64,000 nt of DNA. Source: Gibbula magus. Taxonomy: Eukaryota > Mollusca > Gastropoda > Trochida > Trochidae. Location of the stretch: positions 50,014,630-50,078,629 of the forward strand of contig OW388297.1 of assembly GCA_936450465.1 (NCBI GenBank). Reading direction: 5' to 3'. The position numbers were made by a program, and so were the translations under genes. Of this stretch, positions 25,449 to 39,620 are shown piece after piece; the stretch's first letter is position 1; the number at the start of each line of letters is the position of its first letter. The notes beneath the pieces are model-generated. The model worked only from the letters and a program-made list of their open reading frames with translations. It was not told where the DNA came from and did no database searches.

Positions 25449-26892
25449 TATTAATTATGAATGTTCCAACGCCTACGTTCGTGAGTTGAACGATGTCCTT
25501 GAATGGTTTTGTTGTATGTTTTGCACATCAATATGATAACATCTCTTAAAGCCAAAATCATTTTTAATCCTTCCTTCGGTAGTATAAACTTCCTTCACCT
25601 ACTTTAGAGACATTACGATGTCGTTGAATCAGTTTTTACCTTTATGAATCCGATTCGGAAATATCCTTTAGGAGAATTAGTAACATATGTTCAAATGGGT
25701 TTAACATTTCATATTCACATTAAAGTTAGAGACTAATGTCATACGAGAACATCTCGAGAATCATCAAACGATATTCTAGTTAGACAATGGCTACATTGAA
25801 AAGTTAAGTAGTCTACTATAAACAGTCAATATCCGCCTTTGTTTTATATACCACATAATTAACACCAACAACGCATAACAAGTGTGGCACGACGGAAGTC
25901 ATCACAGATCTTCAAAAAGTTGTGTGTACCCAAGTGGAAATAACCCAACAATTCCCAAGGACATTCATATCCAGATAACAAAATATGATAGTGAAGTACG
26001 TTTCATTCCAGTTGTCAAAATCGGTTTGTCATGCTTTATTGGTTTTGCCTGGCTTGGTGATATTATCAGACCGAGGTTTTAAAAACTGTCTTTATTGTTT
26101 TAAGAAGTCGTATAGAGTTCAGTCAAAAACCGATTTTTAGCATACATTGAGATATTTAATGAAAATGTACACTTTCTTATTTGGAAATAACAACTGTGGG
26201 GTTCATAATACACTATTAGTGATCTTCAGCACAATTCATAGGTCAATATGCGATCAGATGGTTTTTGATCTGTCTTGAATAAAGATGTTTTTAAAACATC
26301 TAATGATCTTTAAAAAAATTGCTCCATCACCTCTTGCTTTGACGTGACACCATTTGAATATTATATTTTAGTACATGAGTTTAGTTCATGGAAAATTGAG
26401 CAACACGTTTTTGGAATCTTTTACTTTACCCATCAATACTAACCTACACGTAACACGGTACGGTAACCTCTGTGTAATGTTAAAGATTGACTGTTAAGGT
26501 TCACTTAGGTAAAAGTTGCTTTCTGAAGTTGACCATGACATCTTATAAATGAAAGGGGTATAAATTACCTGTGTCGTGGTAATATTTTATGAAAATTAAC
26601 ATTTCCAAATATTTGTTTGACACTTCAATTCACATTCTCTGTACAAGACTTTCGAACATGCTGTGGATTACTTCGAGATCAACTAATCCATCATTGCACA
26701 CGCTGTTCCGAATTGTAAATGAATACCGTTTAGCAACATGAAACTAAAGTCATTATTTGGTTTTTAGGATTAACATCATGTGATCGTTTGACAACAATTA
26801 ATATCATGTTCATAAACAACAGGATCTAAGCATGAAAAGAAATTAAATTACATGCATTGTTCCTTTACTTACTGACTCGGATGACAGTCTGG
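25449..26892. other. Unassigned sequence with satellite fragment at its left edge
   Basis: 25462-25477 matches the TGTTCCAACGCCTAC segment of the 86-bp satellite. An ACGATGTCNTTGAAT motif occurs at about 25493 and 25617, possibly an old tandem duplication. No gene recognised. Confidence 0.4.
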
Positions 26893-27053
26893 ACTAAACC
26901 TGCACTGAAATTCAGTGTAGCATTGCACCCAATCCTGACTTCGTGTAGAAGAGTTCTCTACTGCAGACAAAGTTGTCGTGCCCCTGGCGGGATTCGAACC
27001 CCGGACCTCTTGATCCGAAGCCGAACGCGCTAACCACTGCGCTATCCCGCCCC
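26893..27053 (-). mobile_element. tRNA-derived SINE, 3'-truncated copy
   Basis: Read on the minus strand, it starts with a tRNA-like head (27053 down to about 26979). Pol III box A TAGCGCAGTGG and box B GGTTCGAATCC are both perfect. The anticodon position reads TCG (arginine) with a weakened stem. It continues through GGGGCACGACAACTTTG into the SINE body and stops near 26893, just after the CTGAATTTCAG stretch. The full-length copy at 57001-57272 runs on for well over 100 bp more. The truncation removes the tail. This is a SINE relic rather than a functional tRNA-Arg gene. Confidence 0.85.
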
Positions 27054-30019
27054 TATTTATTTCGAGCTAGTCTGTTTATGCTCTCTGAATCCTAATTTTA
27101 CATGTTGATATTGCCTCTGACAAAATGTACTGATCGTATTTGACTGTTCACTTCCTACAATGTATTTACTGTCTTGATGGAAACTCACTATTTTGAAGAA
27201 TCAGCATTTTTTTCATAATTGATATCTAATCTGAAACTAAATCATTTGTATATTTTATAATGTGGTGCATTGTATCAATCACAACCTACATATATAGAAA
27301 ACTATAATAGTGCACATACAATAAACCAATGTAAGAGCAAAACGCTGATTAAGCATATTTTATCTAATGATCTAATCTAAGTCGATCTTGGAAGTGACCT
27401 TGATAACAGTTTCATCTTCTTCGGTGATTCTTTACATTTTACAAGGGAACACGTTTATTCTTCTTGCTGTCTTACTACTAACTTTTCTTTCTTTCTGTTC
27501 AGTACCTGTCATCTTTATGTATATAAATGTAATCAAATATTGTAAATACCAAGGAGAGGGTGTTTTAAGTTGGATAACTTGTTCCCAATCCGATTCTTGT
27601 GAATAAAAAATTAATATGTTTAAACCAAACCACATGTTTATTTCCCAATTAATGCATTCCTTATAATCAAAGTGCAACGTTACGGAACATTTCACATTCA
27701 TTTTGCATCAATTCATTTACCGTTGACTGCAAAATCAATTGTTCAAACTGAATTTGCATGCACTGTTAAGCAGTAACCAATATGCATCAGGGAATTCGAA
27801 TTAATTAGTATCTCAATGAATTATAAACCATGTCTATTTCAGAGTCACGACCTAGACAATAGCGGATGAGACTGCTCATTATTGATGTCAATTTCAAATG
27901 TTAAATGAAAACATAATGTAAATAAGTCGTCTATGTATGACGTTTATTTGACATGCTTAATCGGTAAATATGAAATATAATATTGATTAAAATGCTGCGA
28001 TCTATTTACGTACCCTTAAAGCTTTAAATACATTTTAAAATATGATTTAGATACATGTCGATATATGTTAAACAAAATTTATTTAATATTATCCAAAACC
28101 TACAGTAGATTGTGTCCTGGCAACGTAATTATATTTCTAACGATTCAATGATGACGTCACATATAATGACTCCACTGAAATGCAATTCCTACGGTAGTGA
28201 TGTTTTAAGAGATGTACATGTGTCATTGAAAACATAAAAAAACAGTTTTGGATGATACAAATAATATGACTTCTGTCATCATACATATTAACACTTGTTG
28301 ATAACAATAAAGATTTAAGTTTCTTAACTGTCAGCAGGCACTCGGATAATACATATTTAATAAGCTATCGTGATAGTTAGTCATGTGGACATATATATAT
28401 ATATAAATATACCCCGTGTATTGTTAACAAAATTGACATTCAATAGTATTAAATAGTAAACCGAATACCAAAGCCACCTAAAATAGGACATATTTTGCTC
28501 TTTTGGCTTAAGTGGAAACAAACATGACTTAAAAAGAGAGATGGTATCAATTATTTAAGGTAACCTTTGATTGACGTAGGGGTGTACGGATAGCCTAATA
28601 CCCTAGAGCTTTAATACATTTTACCAGCTAGAAAGTATGGTTGCATTCTTTGAACCGTACCTGGAGAAAGAGATACATACATGTATTGCATCAAACCATT
28701 GTGTTCTTGTCACCTGTACTATAAATGATGCATTGTAATGGCGATGCGAAAAGCCCAAAGGATGCTTCCGCAACCACCTATAACGAGCTCATTAAATTCT
28801 AAGTATGAGGTTTAAAATGTGCGTGAGAAACGTAAACTCACTGAAAATGAAAAGTGACAGGCCTATAAAGAGAGTTCTAACATCAAACTTTATCTGCGAG
28901 TGAATCAAATTATATTTATTCTTCCATTACTGACTGCACACTTGTTCCAGAACAGTAACAGAAGATAACAATACAGCATTGTAAATTAGAAAGAGATGAC
29001 GTCACAGTGCTATGATGTTTTAACGTTGATGACGTTACAATGTCATTACGTCCCCTCTCTCACCAAGATAACTTATGTCAGTTTGGGGTTTGGACGTTAT
29101 CCAAGTGATTTAAACTGAAGCTAAAGTAAAACTGTGAATAATAAATAATTTACAACCTTTCATCTCATGTCTACTTTTCAGACAGTCCGGTGATGTTTTT
29201 ATTTGCCATTGATAATTATTATATAGTTACAGCCTGACATACATATAATGAATTCAATTATATTGTTATGCACTAATTATTGTTTTGAGTGCTGTCCCTA
29301 TCCAATCTGTCTGTACATGTCTTTATGTGTTGTACTCATGAAGGAGAAGAATCCATAAATACGGAATATATTACCGTGTATACTATCACAGATATATCTA
29401 ATAACCATTTTATACAAATTTAACAGAATTATACGAACATATGTAATGCATAATCTATGCAAAATAACACAATACCTGCACTAGATAAACTTCGTACATG
29501 TACAAGTACACACACGATGCAGACATCTGACGCTGATGTCATTTTATCTTACTCCCATTAATACAATAATGAGAGTTCATGTGGTTTACTTAAAGTTAGT
29601 CATCCATTGTTATTAAGGTGGGCTGGTGATCAAACTACAGCGACGTAGAAACCCAGATATATGATAAAACAGACTGTTAACGCCTACTTGTAGCATGATA
29701 CTAGCCTTTTTCTTTTTAAAGACGTGGTTCGAATCTCCATTTCTAGCCATAATACGGTATGTAATATAAGAAAAGGAGATCGGATGATGAGTTCAAATAA
29801 TTTAATCTTATATAAACATTCCGCTCCAGGAATAAACTCTTTGTATTCAGTGTAGCAGATATTAAGGGATATTTGATAGGAACGATTGACCATTAAACAG
29901 AACATTGTCGTTAACGGAAATCAAGATTCATTAGGGATTGTGATAAAATTACATGGTTTCTCGTTAAACTGTGATCAACTGTGATTACATTCGAAGTTTA
30001 ATGGCAGTTGTTTATGATG
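27054..30019. other. Unassigned non-coding stretch
   Basis: No gene or large repeat. Small items: (TA)n at about 28390-28404, TGACGTCAC at about 28152 and 28997. The short frames at 27388-27606 and 29684-29905 show no domain. Confidence 0.4.
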
Positions 30020-30190
30020 TTAAAGGCACTGTAGAACGCCGTTCTTACTGAAATAACGTGCTCTCAGAAAAAGATAAATAACTGTTCTCAATGGCTAAAT
30101 AATACTCCTCAATCAACAAAAAATGTTCTAGTGTACGTAATGTCATTGAAAATAGATAAGCTATCGACTTCCAAACGGTGGCTCAACAAC
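30020..30190 (+). mobile_element. TTAA-MITE fragment (left end only)
   Basis: TTAA at 30020-30023 is followed by AGGCACTGTAGAACGCCG, then a body homologous to the left part of 41551 on (shared GCTGAAATAA-like block, ACTCCTCAATCAA / ACTCCTGAATCAA). Similarity fades after about 30190 and no right terminal repeat follows. It is a diverged, truncated member of the TTAA family. Confidence 0.6.
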
Positions 30191-32539
30191 TGTTATACCG
30201 TTTAAAGAAATACATAACGTATTAAACTATCTGGCGTGTGATAATATCTTTATCCATGTTGTCGATAGGCACACAAGACTATTTCCTTCTCAACCACCAA
30301 ACTAAATTAATGAAAATGGTATTACACGTGAATACGTTTAGTACTTTCAGTTTCATGCACAAACGTGTCTCACGTTGTAAATATGTTTGGGTTTTATATG
30401 TTTTATATGAAAATAAGTGCAAACATGTCTACGTGAAGTTCATTATTATCTGTTACACACTTGCTTAGAAACGCTCAAATGTAAGTACTAAATAAACAGA
30501 GAAAGATAAATAAATAGCATCGAATAAATAATCATATTACACAAATACATTTACGAATGATTATATAAGTTGCAACCTCGGAAACTCAAGATGTCTTTAA
30601 TGCCAAGAAGTTCATAAAGAAGGGATATATCATTAAATTTGTACATTGTGAAACTTTTCGACTGATGTCTTATAATCACAAAAAAGTAATGCTAAGATAT
30701 ACTTATGAACCTCAATATATGACTATTAGTGTGCTTAGACACTCTAGAACAGTATTTAGTTCTTAGAATAAGTATCAATTTAAAAGAAAAAAACTATATA
30801 AACTTAAACCAAAGGTGTGCATTCGGAACTTCTCCCTTGTAATATGTCACTTCCTTTGCCATTACACATCATATTATGTATGTTATTTCAATATACATAT
30901 GTATATATGTAGGTATTAACCTCAGGATCTGAACATGGATATGTTCAACAATATAAACGTATAGAAAGGCTTTTTTTCTTCCACAGGGATTCCAATGACG
31001 CGGAAAATAGGAAACTAGAACACACAGTTTATAGAAATAGTATATCCTACTAATCTCACAGTTGTTTTTAACATATATACATACGATAATATGTTGATAT
31101 CTAAGAACACATCAGAAAACTAATACACATATAAACCTAAGATTTGTCTTTGACTCTACCAAAGGAAATATAAGGAAGATTCAATGTATAAGATGAAGAT
31201 CAAATTTGTTTATATGAAACCTTCCCCCGTCTTAAAATAAGAAAATCTGTATAACCGCCTTACATAATATAAGTATTGAGCTTTCGTCAGGTAAACAAAT
31301 CTCCATATAAAATCAATGTTGACCTTTTAAATCCACAACGAATGAATAAGGGAAGGAATGATAGGTAAACAAATACCGCGTGGTACATGATAGCATGCAA
31401 AACAAACGTAACCTTATTTCTAAGTCACTTATATGCAACAGAGACGAATAAATGGCAAATAAGAGAAATTACCTTATTCCTTACTGATGTTATAGAGGGA
31501 AGTCGCGTTACAGGGAGAACTTTAATAACAGGTGTTCTCCTTCCGAAAGAAAACGTACATTTGCTTTTAGTTCTCGAAACAAAACAACATCGCCATCTCT
31601 AGATAAAAGTATCTCCGACACCTGCAGGATATAAAACACCTTTGGCAAAACTAATATTTTCCTTTGAGAGATATCTGTATAATTTCATAGGCATGGTACT
31701 GGCTGTATTTCTCATCGGAAAAATATTTTCAATTTCAACATTTTGGATGCTGTCCAATTATTTTTATGTCTTGTTTTGTAAGATAACACGATTAAATTTT
31801 GAATTTAAAATAAATCTTATCTTCAAGCTGTAATCATAGAGTTTTGTTGACAACAATTTTAACTAACTGCATATTACTTTTGCTTTGAATCTTATTGATT
31901 GTGTGAATTTTTTTCCCATGATACAAAAGTTTTGAATCAAGTTTTCTTTTTACAATGTAATCTTCATGTTCTTTTTGTTCTCTGACAATTTGAAATTTGT
32001 GGATTATAAGTTAATCATCAACTTTAGATATTATCGTACTTCCAAAATAAAGTATTTCAATTATAACTGGTTGGCTTAAGAAGAACCTGACATATGCACA
32101 GATATTAATAATCTTTGTTCCTTTAAAACATGCAATCAGCTTTGAAGAATATCACACTTCTTATTACAACTTTTTTCAGCTATAACTGCTTGGCTTAGAA
32201 AGGTCCATGAAATATTACTCGTCTATGTAAGACGTTAGTTCCTAATTCATTCTTCATGTTAAAACCATGTAGAATATTTATGACATTGTTCTCTCATACC
32301 GTTTATGCGTCTCAATGTCGAAGTATGCTAAACTACTCCTCAGAGGGCGTCGTGTTACCTGTTACCGACTATTTTCATTTTGCTTCTGTTGAATTTAATC
32401 TCCAAGACCTTTCCGCCGTCCCTTTCATCAGTCATGCTCTGTGTTCAATTATTTGAAATGGTATATGCATCCTGCGAGGGATGTCTGATTAAAACTTGCT
32501 CTTAAAGATTCCAGACAGCCTTAGGAAAATCGGTATCAA
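30191..32539. other. Unassigned AT-rich stretch
   Basis: No gene recognised. Short frames at 30238-30468, 31387-31602 and 31642-31833 are AT-driven. The right end grades into the minisatellite. Confidence 0.4.
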
Positions 32540-33080
32540 CAATTTCTCTATATATTATCCAGTTACAACAAGCCAGGAACAATCGGCCCTTATGCAATAT
32601 ATATTGTTCAGTTATAACAAGCAATGGAAGTTCAAATACATAATAATACATTGGGTAGGTCCTTACAACCTACCCCATCTATTGCACAGTTACAGTTACA
32701 ACAAGCAATGAACATTCGACCCTAATGTCTTCTCTATGTATTGCACGATACAACAAACAATGAACGTTCGCTCATACCTTCTCTATACATGTATATTGTC
32801 CAGTTACAATAAACCAGGAGATATTGCTCCTTATTACACCTCCCTATATATTGTTCAGTTACAACAAGCCAGGAAATATCGCTCCTAACCCCTTCCTGTG
32901 TATTGTTTGAGTTACAACAAGCCAGTAAAGATTGCTCCTTACACCACATATATATTGTTCATATACCAAAATCAATGACTGATCAGTTTTTTCGCCATAT
33001 ATATTTTCAGTTACAAAAATCAATAAAAGTTCTGTCCTTATACCGTTTCTGTATTTCGTTCACTTGAAACTAGCAAGGAA
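32540..33080 (+). repeat. Degenerate ~53-57 bp minisatellite, about 10 copies
   Basis: The recurring word is TTGTTCAGTTACAACAAGCC, followed by AGGAA, a variable stretch and CTCCTTA-type sequence. Clear anchors are TTACAA at 32804, 32859 and 32912 (spacings 55 and 53). Copies decay toward both ends. No coding meaning. Confidence 0.8.
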
Positions 33081-36000
33081 AGATAATTAAATTGGTAACT
33101 GCCAACAAGCAACCAAAGCCTGCACTCGTTCCTATACCACATTGTTTAATTCCTACACGAACGTATCGACAGATTTCATCCTGGCATGTTTCAGTTAATA
33201 CGTTGTTCAGTTCCAACAATTGTTCCACAGAAAGATGATTCCCTTGTGGGTGACATCAACCGTACGACCCTGTTGTCGAAGCATTTCTCATCATTGGAAT
33301 TACATCAGGAGTCGTCTATCGACAGACCTATTTAGCTCATCCTAAGGAGAGCCATTTCGTTCCCCATAATTGCCCCTGCAAGGGAGGGAGCAACAATTGC
33401 ATTCCCATAAAGTCCGAGGTGTTAGGGTAGCGGTAAGTAAAGGCCATTTGAAAGGAGATGAAACCACGTTGTAAAGGGCTTGGGTTTGATGAGATTTCAC
33501 AGCAACACGTCATTTACCTTAAAATATCCTGTGATGAAATAGTTGCGAGGAAAATGTCCTTTTGGAAGATGTCTTTGATTCTACTTCTTGTTAATTAGGA
33601 TGAGGTTTCCTTGATTTTATTTCTTCTAAATGAAGATGAATTTTCTTTGATTTTACTTCTTTGAATGATCTTGGTTACAAAAGATTGAAATAAGAATTTA
33701 GTTTTCAGATAGACTAGCAATAATGGAGTTTGGTTTTGTCAACGAGGCAAAAGCCAAAACTCCAACTTCAAATTAACTAGCCTTTACTGTTTTAGTTCTT
33801 AATTGTCTAATTCGGATGCAGCCACTTATATGTTTAACTGAAATGTACATACTATTCAAGCATATTTCATACATTCCAGTTGTATGACTTGTACTCAGTG
33901 CATTTCTCGTGAGTAAGATATCTTAGAAAATAAATAAACGCCAAAAATCGACTAATAGATACTTTACACATTATACTTATTTCTGTCGCGAATAATCGAA
34001 TGCAAGTTTTACTCTTTAAACCACCAACCTCCACCCATTCCCCGTTTAAAAATCTGGGTCCGCCTGGATCCGACAATGATCAGGTCAAGCAACTTGTAAC
34101 AGACAGCTGTACATGTGAAATCATTTCCCAAGAAAGCACGGACATGCTATGCTCATACTTGATATGAAAAGACGATGGTCTTCCAGGGCATTGATACCGA
34201 AGCATACACGGAGTGGTAAGGTTCTACCCACCGGCAAGATGGTTTGAAATAAGCCGACGAAGCGTAACAAATTGACGCATTAATATTTGATATTAAAGTA
34301 GAAACCACTATCGATCGGTCTTGTACTGTGGCTCCATTACCCTTAAAGGAGTTTACGTTCCGTTTGGGAGTGTGATATTTGCGTGCAGTATGGTGATGGC
34401 GCGGTATGTTGCAAACGTACATATCTAATAACATATACATTAACGCGTTTATCCTTCTGAGATAACAGAAAAACGGCTATGACGGAATAAGAAAGTATCA
34501 TTTACAGATGGCATTTATGAATTATTAAAGTCTTCTCTGGATTTTCTTCTGTAATAACGTTAGTTGTGTATATATTTTCACTCGTACTCGAATGAGATTT
34601 ACTTTGTATGGTCAAATTATTCTCTGGTGTTAAGAAGACACAGACTTCAAAGGCAATAAATATGTTATGTCGTTGATGGCATTTCATTTATCATTGATGC
34701 AATGTTTTAATGGCGTTTTTCATGTGCATACATATTACATAAAATAAATTTCCTGTAAATTATTTCAGATGAAACGAATAAATGGTGATTATGAAAAGTA
34801 GTTTCAACAACAGGAAAGTTCCATCTTCAGATTTATGTATTATTATAGATAGAAACATTTGCAGTTAAGTTATGTTTTGATTTATTTCAAAAATTAATTT
34901 CTCATATAATTGAAAGTTTACCTGTATTGTTTTCTTCACAATCCCGAATATTGACGTAACTGTTATATACACACCGACATACGTTACATTGTAGCACCAT
35001 TCTTCAAAGTAGAGGGAAGTGTATTAATTCTGTACTCTGTGAGTTAAATGTTTGTTATTGTCCTACCTAAATACTTTACAAACTCAACCAATATTAAATT
35101 AATCAATGAAATAGCATTCTCATTTAGACTTAATTATATAGTTATTTGTGTCTTCCGAGAGATATCTAATTGATGGACACGAAATTATAATTCTCTCTTT
35201 TTATAGACTCATAAACTTCTCGACCTTTACGCTAACTTAAAATCAATACATGACGAAAGGTTAAATGAACAATGATATGTACTGACATATTTCCGTTACA
35301 ACATTAAAAATGGATAAAATTGATTAAGATTTTGTTCCTCTAGGTCAATAGTACATATATAGAGAGTCCATATTTCAGAGAAAGTACTTATAAACAAATC
35401 CACAATTTACATATAATTTGACATTGCAGTAAATGGTAAAAACATGAATGCAAATGATAAAAACAATTAAAACCTTATGTTTGATTTTATCAGGATAGTA
35501 TGAACACGATATCGATGAAATGCATTATTACATGTATATGATATTGGAACTCAAACATACAATGATTGAAAAAGCAAGAAATTGAATTCAAAAAGTGGTC
35601 CATAATTCAGTTGTTGTTTTTTTAAAATCATTTTAAAAAAGTAAAAAATTTCCATGTAACATTTATATGCCCCTAATCAATACACTTGGTTTTCGTTTAT
35701 GCATGCTTCATATCTAATACTTACATTCATAAAAAAATTATCTCTCCATAGAAAGCTCTTATCGTATAAGGCCACAGGCATGTATGCGGTGCTACTGTTG
35801 AGATTCCTGTTGTAGAGGGATACATGCGTGTTTCGTCTTAAATGTATTAATATTTCTTATACATATACCCAGTATTACCTACGGGTATCGGAGCTAGGGC
35901 TCAATGATTGGTCCATTTTTTTCAATGTTTTCCCATTAATTGACATTCCATGGAAAGTTATAATGGTATATACATGTACACATGTACGAGATGGCATTTT

Positions 36001-38143
36001 TATCTTGTGTTGTCGAAAAATCGCAACCATTCACGATCATGGTGAGTTTTGTCAATGTCTTAATTCGCTCACATTTCATACAGAAAAATAGTGCTATGTC
36101 CTTATTATGTCTGTATGTATGATATATGGAAGATTCAACCATCCAATCACCAGACTGACATTTCAGGAGAAGAAAACAAATGCCAAATCTATACGATGTT
36201 GATTCCTTACATCGTGTGACCAAAAGGTTACATCCATTCAAAATCTTTCTGATTTAACAACCGTGAATCCTTTCACGAATACTCAATGGAAGTGTTATGT
36301 TATTTTTACTTACCAGATGTAGTGCAATTATACGTACTATTCGCACATTGATTTATTGATTTAAGTTATTCCTCGCAAAATGTGAGAGTCCTTCAAAATC
36401 ATGCTTAGCTACCCCTTCCCAAACTTTTCCAAAAGTAGATTTAGTTTAGCTATCTACAGTGGTACTCTCTTACAGATGATTGTGTGAGTTATCGCCATAA
36501 TGTTACAACCAAACACGATGATGTTGAGTACACCATAAAGAAACACACCACAAAAACCTATTCTTAGACCTAGCTTGAGTATTACATGCCATCGATCTGA
36601 TAAAGCTTCATCATGTATTTTTGTGAAAAAGGTTATAGCCAGTGCACCTATGTAACGTGTGTTGCAGTTAAGGAGAAACAAAGCTTATATCTTCACTCTA
36701 AAGTGATAAAAGTTACACCTGGTGTGATAAAAGGTGCCAACTGTTTTGCAGTGGGGAGGGTGTTGAATATACGTAACCCGTAATCATGGTATGGGGCATG
36801 GGACATTTATCTTTGGTTCATGTGATCTATTAACACCTGGTGAAAAGTGATAATGTACCAATCATTATCTTAATAAGTGTTGAATCGGTAACAGTATATC
36901 AAGGTGTTATAAAACGTAATCACTGATACATGGAGAGAGCGAATACATGGAATTAAGTAATAAGCACAACCATACAACTAAAATTGGCATTTGAGGTCGG
37001 TGTGTGTGGAAATTATAATCACAAAAGCTAACGACATTGATAGGTTTCAGTTCACCAGTGGAACGCTTGTGGTCTCGAAATTAAATAGGACACTTCTCCT
37101 TAAACCACTTCCCTTACCACCTTCAAAGTCATATTAGAAGATCATAAAGTTCCTAAGTATCTCAAGTCATTACTCGTCAGACACAAAACGCATTTAGGGA
37201 TTTGCTAAACTGTCATGTGCAGATATTGTTTATACTATAAGGGTTAAACGTTGCAGCAGAATTGAGATACGAAACTGATTCAAAGTTGTTTCCTGTTTCT
37301 GAAACAATTTTTAATCGGGCTTAACCTTACAAAACTCATCACGAACACACGAATTCAGTTCAAGTTAGTTTCATTCCCTAGTCATGTTGACGTAAGGGCG
37401 TCTAGTTTCTCGAAAAAAATCCTAGCATAAAAATCATCTTTAAAGAATAAACCTTTTTTCAAAAGATGTGTATCCTTATTCCAAGGAAGTAAATGTCCAT
37501 GTAAAAAAGGAACATCACATTTTCTGCTTTTCAATTTGCAGCATGAACTTTCCATTAAAGACAGGAAATGCCCCCAGCATAAAAGTAACTACTGCAAAAT
37601 ATATTATTCCAACGACAGGAGAACAAGTTATCTCTTATTTCAATATCGGCTGCTGGGATCGACGAGTAGGCTTAATAACACACACTACAGAGTTGGATGG
37701 TACCGGAATCCGTTAATAACGACAGGCATAAGCCGAGAACATGAGAAGCTCACGTAGACAAGCGACTGCAGTGAAATCAATACAACCCCGTGTTTGTACA
37801 TATAAGCTTATTTCTCATATATATTGTATGTCTGTTTAGGTAAACCGGATTTTGCTAAATATCAGTATCCGTTGATCAAAGTGAATTTATACAGGATTTA
37901 TTCAGCGAGGAATTAAACTTTTGAAACAGAGGAAATTCAGGATATAGAAAACTGCACGCATCCATTTTCAATGGAGATTCTGCTTTAGATCTTGTATTTG
38001 TACGTTACAAAGGTGTGTGATCATGTGAAAACGGTTTACGTCTTACCTTCCGATAGAGCATATTTGATCTGGACAGGCTTCACGAGACTTAGACATCCAG
38101 AGATACATGGACATTACCTCCGCAATGAAAGATCGCAGTGTGA
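33081..38143. other. Long unassigned stretch (5 kb)
   Basis: No gene or shared repeat recognised. A hairpin-capable segment lies at about 33726-33766 (GTTTGGTTTTG / CAAAAGCCAAAAC). A higher-GC unique patch lies at about 33230-33480. Repeated ACACCTGGTG words are at about 36715 and 36832. Opposing overlapping frames (35828-36091 and 35936-36241) argue against coding. Confidence 0.4.
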
Positions 38144-38494
38144 GTTCACGTTGTGCAACGTTTCCTAAAGACACATGTGTCCATGCAGAGAGTATCCATT
38201 AAATTAATTAGCCCGTCCTTCACGTACCCGGTCGAAGCAACTTCATCGACAAATACCACACAGCCGATCCCTGTTAAGCCCGAAGCTCAGGTAACGGCGA
38301 CAATGCCTTGTTCCGTAGAAACGATCACGCACATTCTAGACAGTCAAGTTTTCACACTCACACCTGAAATGCTCCAACGCTTGGAGTCAGATCCCAATAT
38401 TACACGTGAAGCTCCTGCTACCGCTCCAATCCTCGGAGTCAGCGCTGACTACTACACGTGGGCTCCAACACTCGGAGCCGATGGAACCACCTGT
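38144..38494 (+). other. Exon-like open frame, unrecognised
   Basis: This is the most coding-like stretch in the window. It is open from 38144 to a TGA at 38498-38500, with markedly higher GC and balanced amino-acid use. Pro/Thr/Ser-rich text around QPIPVKPEAQVTAT is followed by a possible helical segment, LTPEMLQRLESDPN. An internal ATG is at 38183. A good splice-donor match, CT|GTGAGTG, falls at about 38492, just before the stop. No convincing acceptor was identified upstream. I recognise no family. It could be one exon of a host gene, a processed fragment or chance. Confidence 0.3.
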
Positions 38495-39059
38495 GAGTGA
38501 ATGGTCTCTGCTCAGTCGGCTCCCGTCGAAGCTTCCGACTTCTTCACCAATGTGTGAGCTGCACTGAGCTGGCGTCCCTTCACAGTGTCTCGGACTCGAT
38601 GGATAGCTAGTACGCTGTGAGGATTTCATAGGCCTCTTAACAACCGTGCAGATAGACATGCTTCAACATTGCGAGAGTAATCCATATTAATAGTTAATCT
38701 AGTCTCGGACGGTATAATTACGCTGGCGTTATCGATTACTTTTGTCAAGCCTATGCATTCACGGGTGTGTTTTCCGTATTCACATTCGGGTACATTGGAG
38801 TGACTATATATAGAACTGAAGATTTTATCTTGCTTTTTAATAGATTCTTCAAAACTTTTCATTTTTCAACTACTGTATTGATTGATTTTCTTTACGAATA
38901 TTGGGTAAAATGAGGAAACTACATGAATGGCGATTTTATGAAAACTCCTTTAAAAGCTCTCATTTTAAAAACTAAATGTGAATGATGTCGGATACATTGC
39001 TACAAAAGTGCTTTCACGTGACAACACAATAGATGAAGATTAATCGTGCTTTTCGAGGT
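38495..39059. other. Unassigned sequence
   Basis: GC falls back to background after about 38600. Nothing recognisable. Confidence 0.4.
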
Positions 39060-39254
39060 TATATCTTTCAGTTGCTTGAGAGGCATTCTAGAAGTTGGTG
39101 TGATGAAGAAGATAAATATTTATGGATGATCAACTTCTTTATTAACAATAGCGACGTTTCGGTATAGATCCTTATGTCGTTACAATACCGAAATGTCGCT
39201 ATTGTTAATAAAGACGTGGATCATCCATAAATATGGGTCTTCTATATCTTTCAG
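39060..39254. mobile_element. Foldback hairpin element with 12-bp flanking direct repeats
   Basis: The left arm 39107-39164 (GAAGATAAATATTTATGG through AACAATAGCGACGTTTCGG) and right arm 39185-39242 are near-perfect reverse complements of about 58 nt, separated by a ~20-nt loop. TATATCTTTCAG occurs at 39060-39071 and again at 39243-39254, immediately after the right arm. If this is a target-site duplication, the element includes about 35 bp left of the hairpin. Non-coding. Confidence 0.7.
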
Positions 39255-39620
39255 GACTTAATTGATCGATTTTGTATTTTGTTGTTGTTATATATGTGTG
39301 CTGAATGTGAAAGACTAAATGAATGGACATTTATTGTGTTTTAGATTCTGAAAATATCAGTTGACTTGGACAGTTTTCTGTGTTTCGCATATATAGTAAA
39401 ATGGATCGGATAAATAGGTTAACATTTAATCATTCATTTAAAAAACTCAATTTGAAGTATCAAGGTATAGTAACGACAGGATTTGTATGTTCAATAGGAT
39501 GTCTTAATAATGCAATTAAAGCCGAATATGATAAGTTGTAACAAGAAATCATATAGTGAAAATGTCATATTGTTTTTAGTTGTTTATATTAGTTCTCGAA
39601 CAGCGGTAGGTTATAACCAA

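Noticed and set aside
26979..27053. Functional tRNA-Arg gene
   Set aside because: Anticodon stem is poorly paired and the sequence runs directly into a SINE body shared with two other copies.
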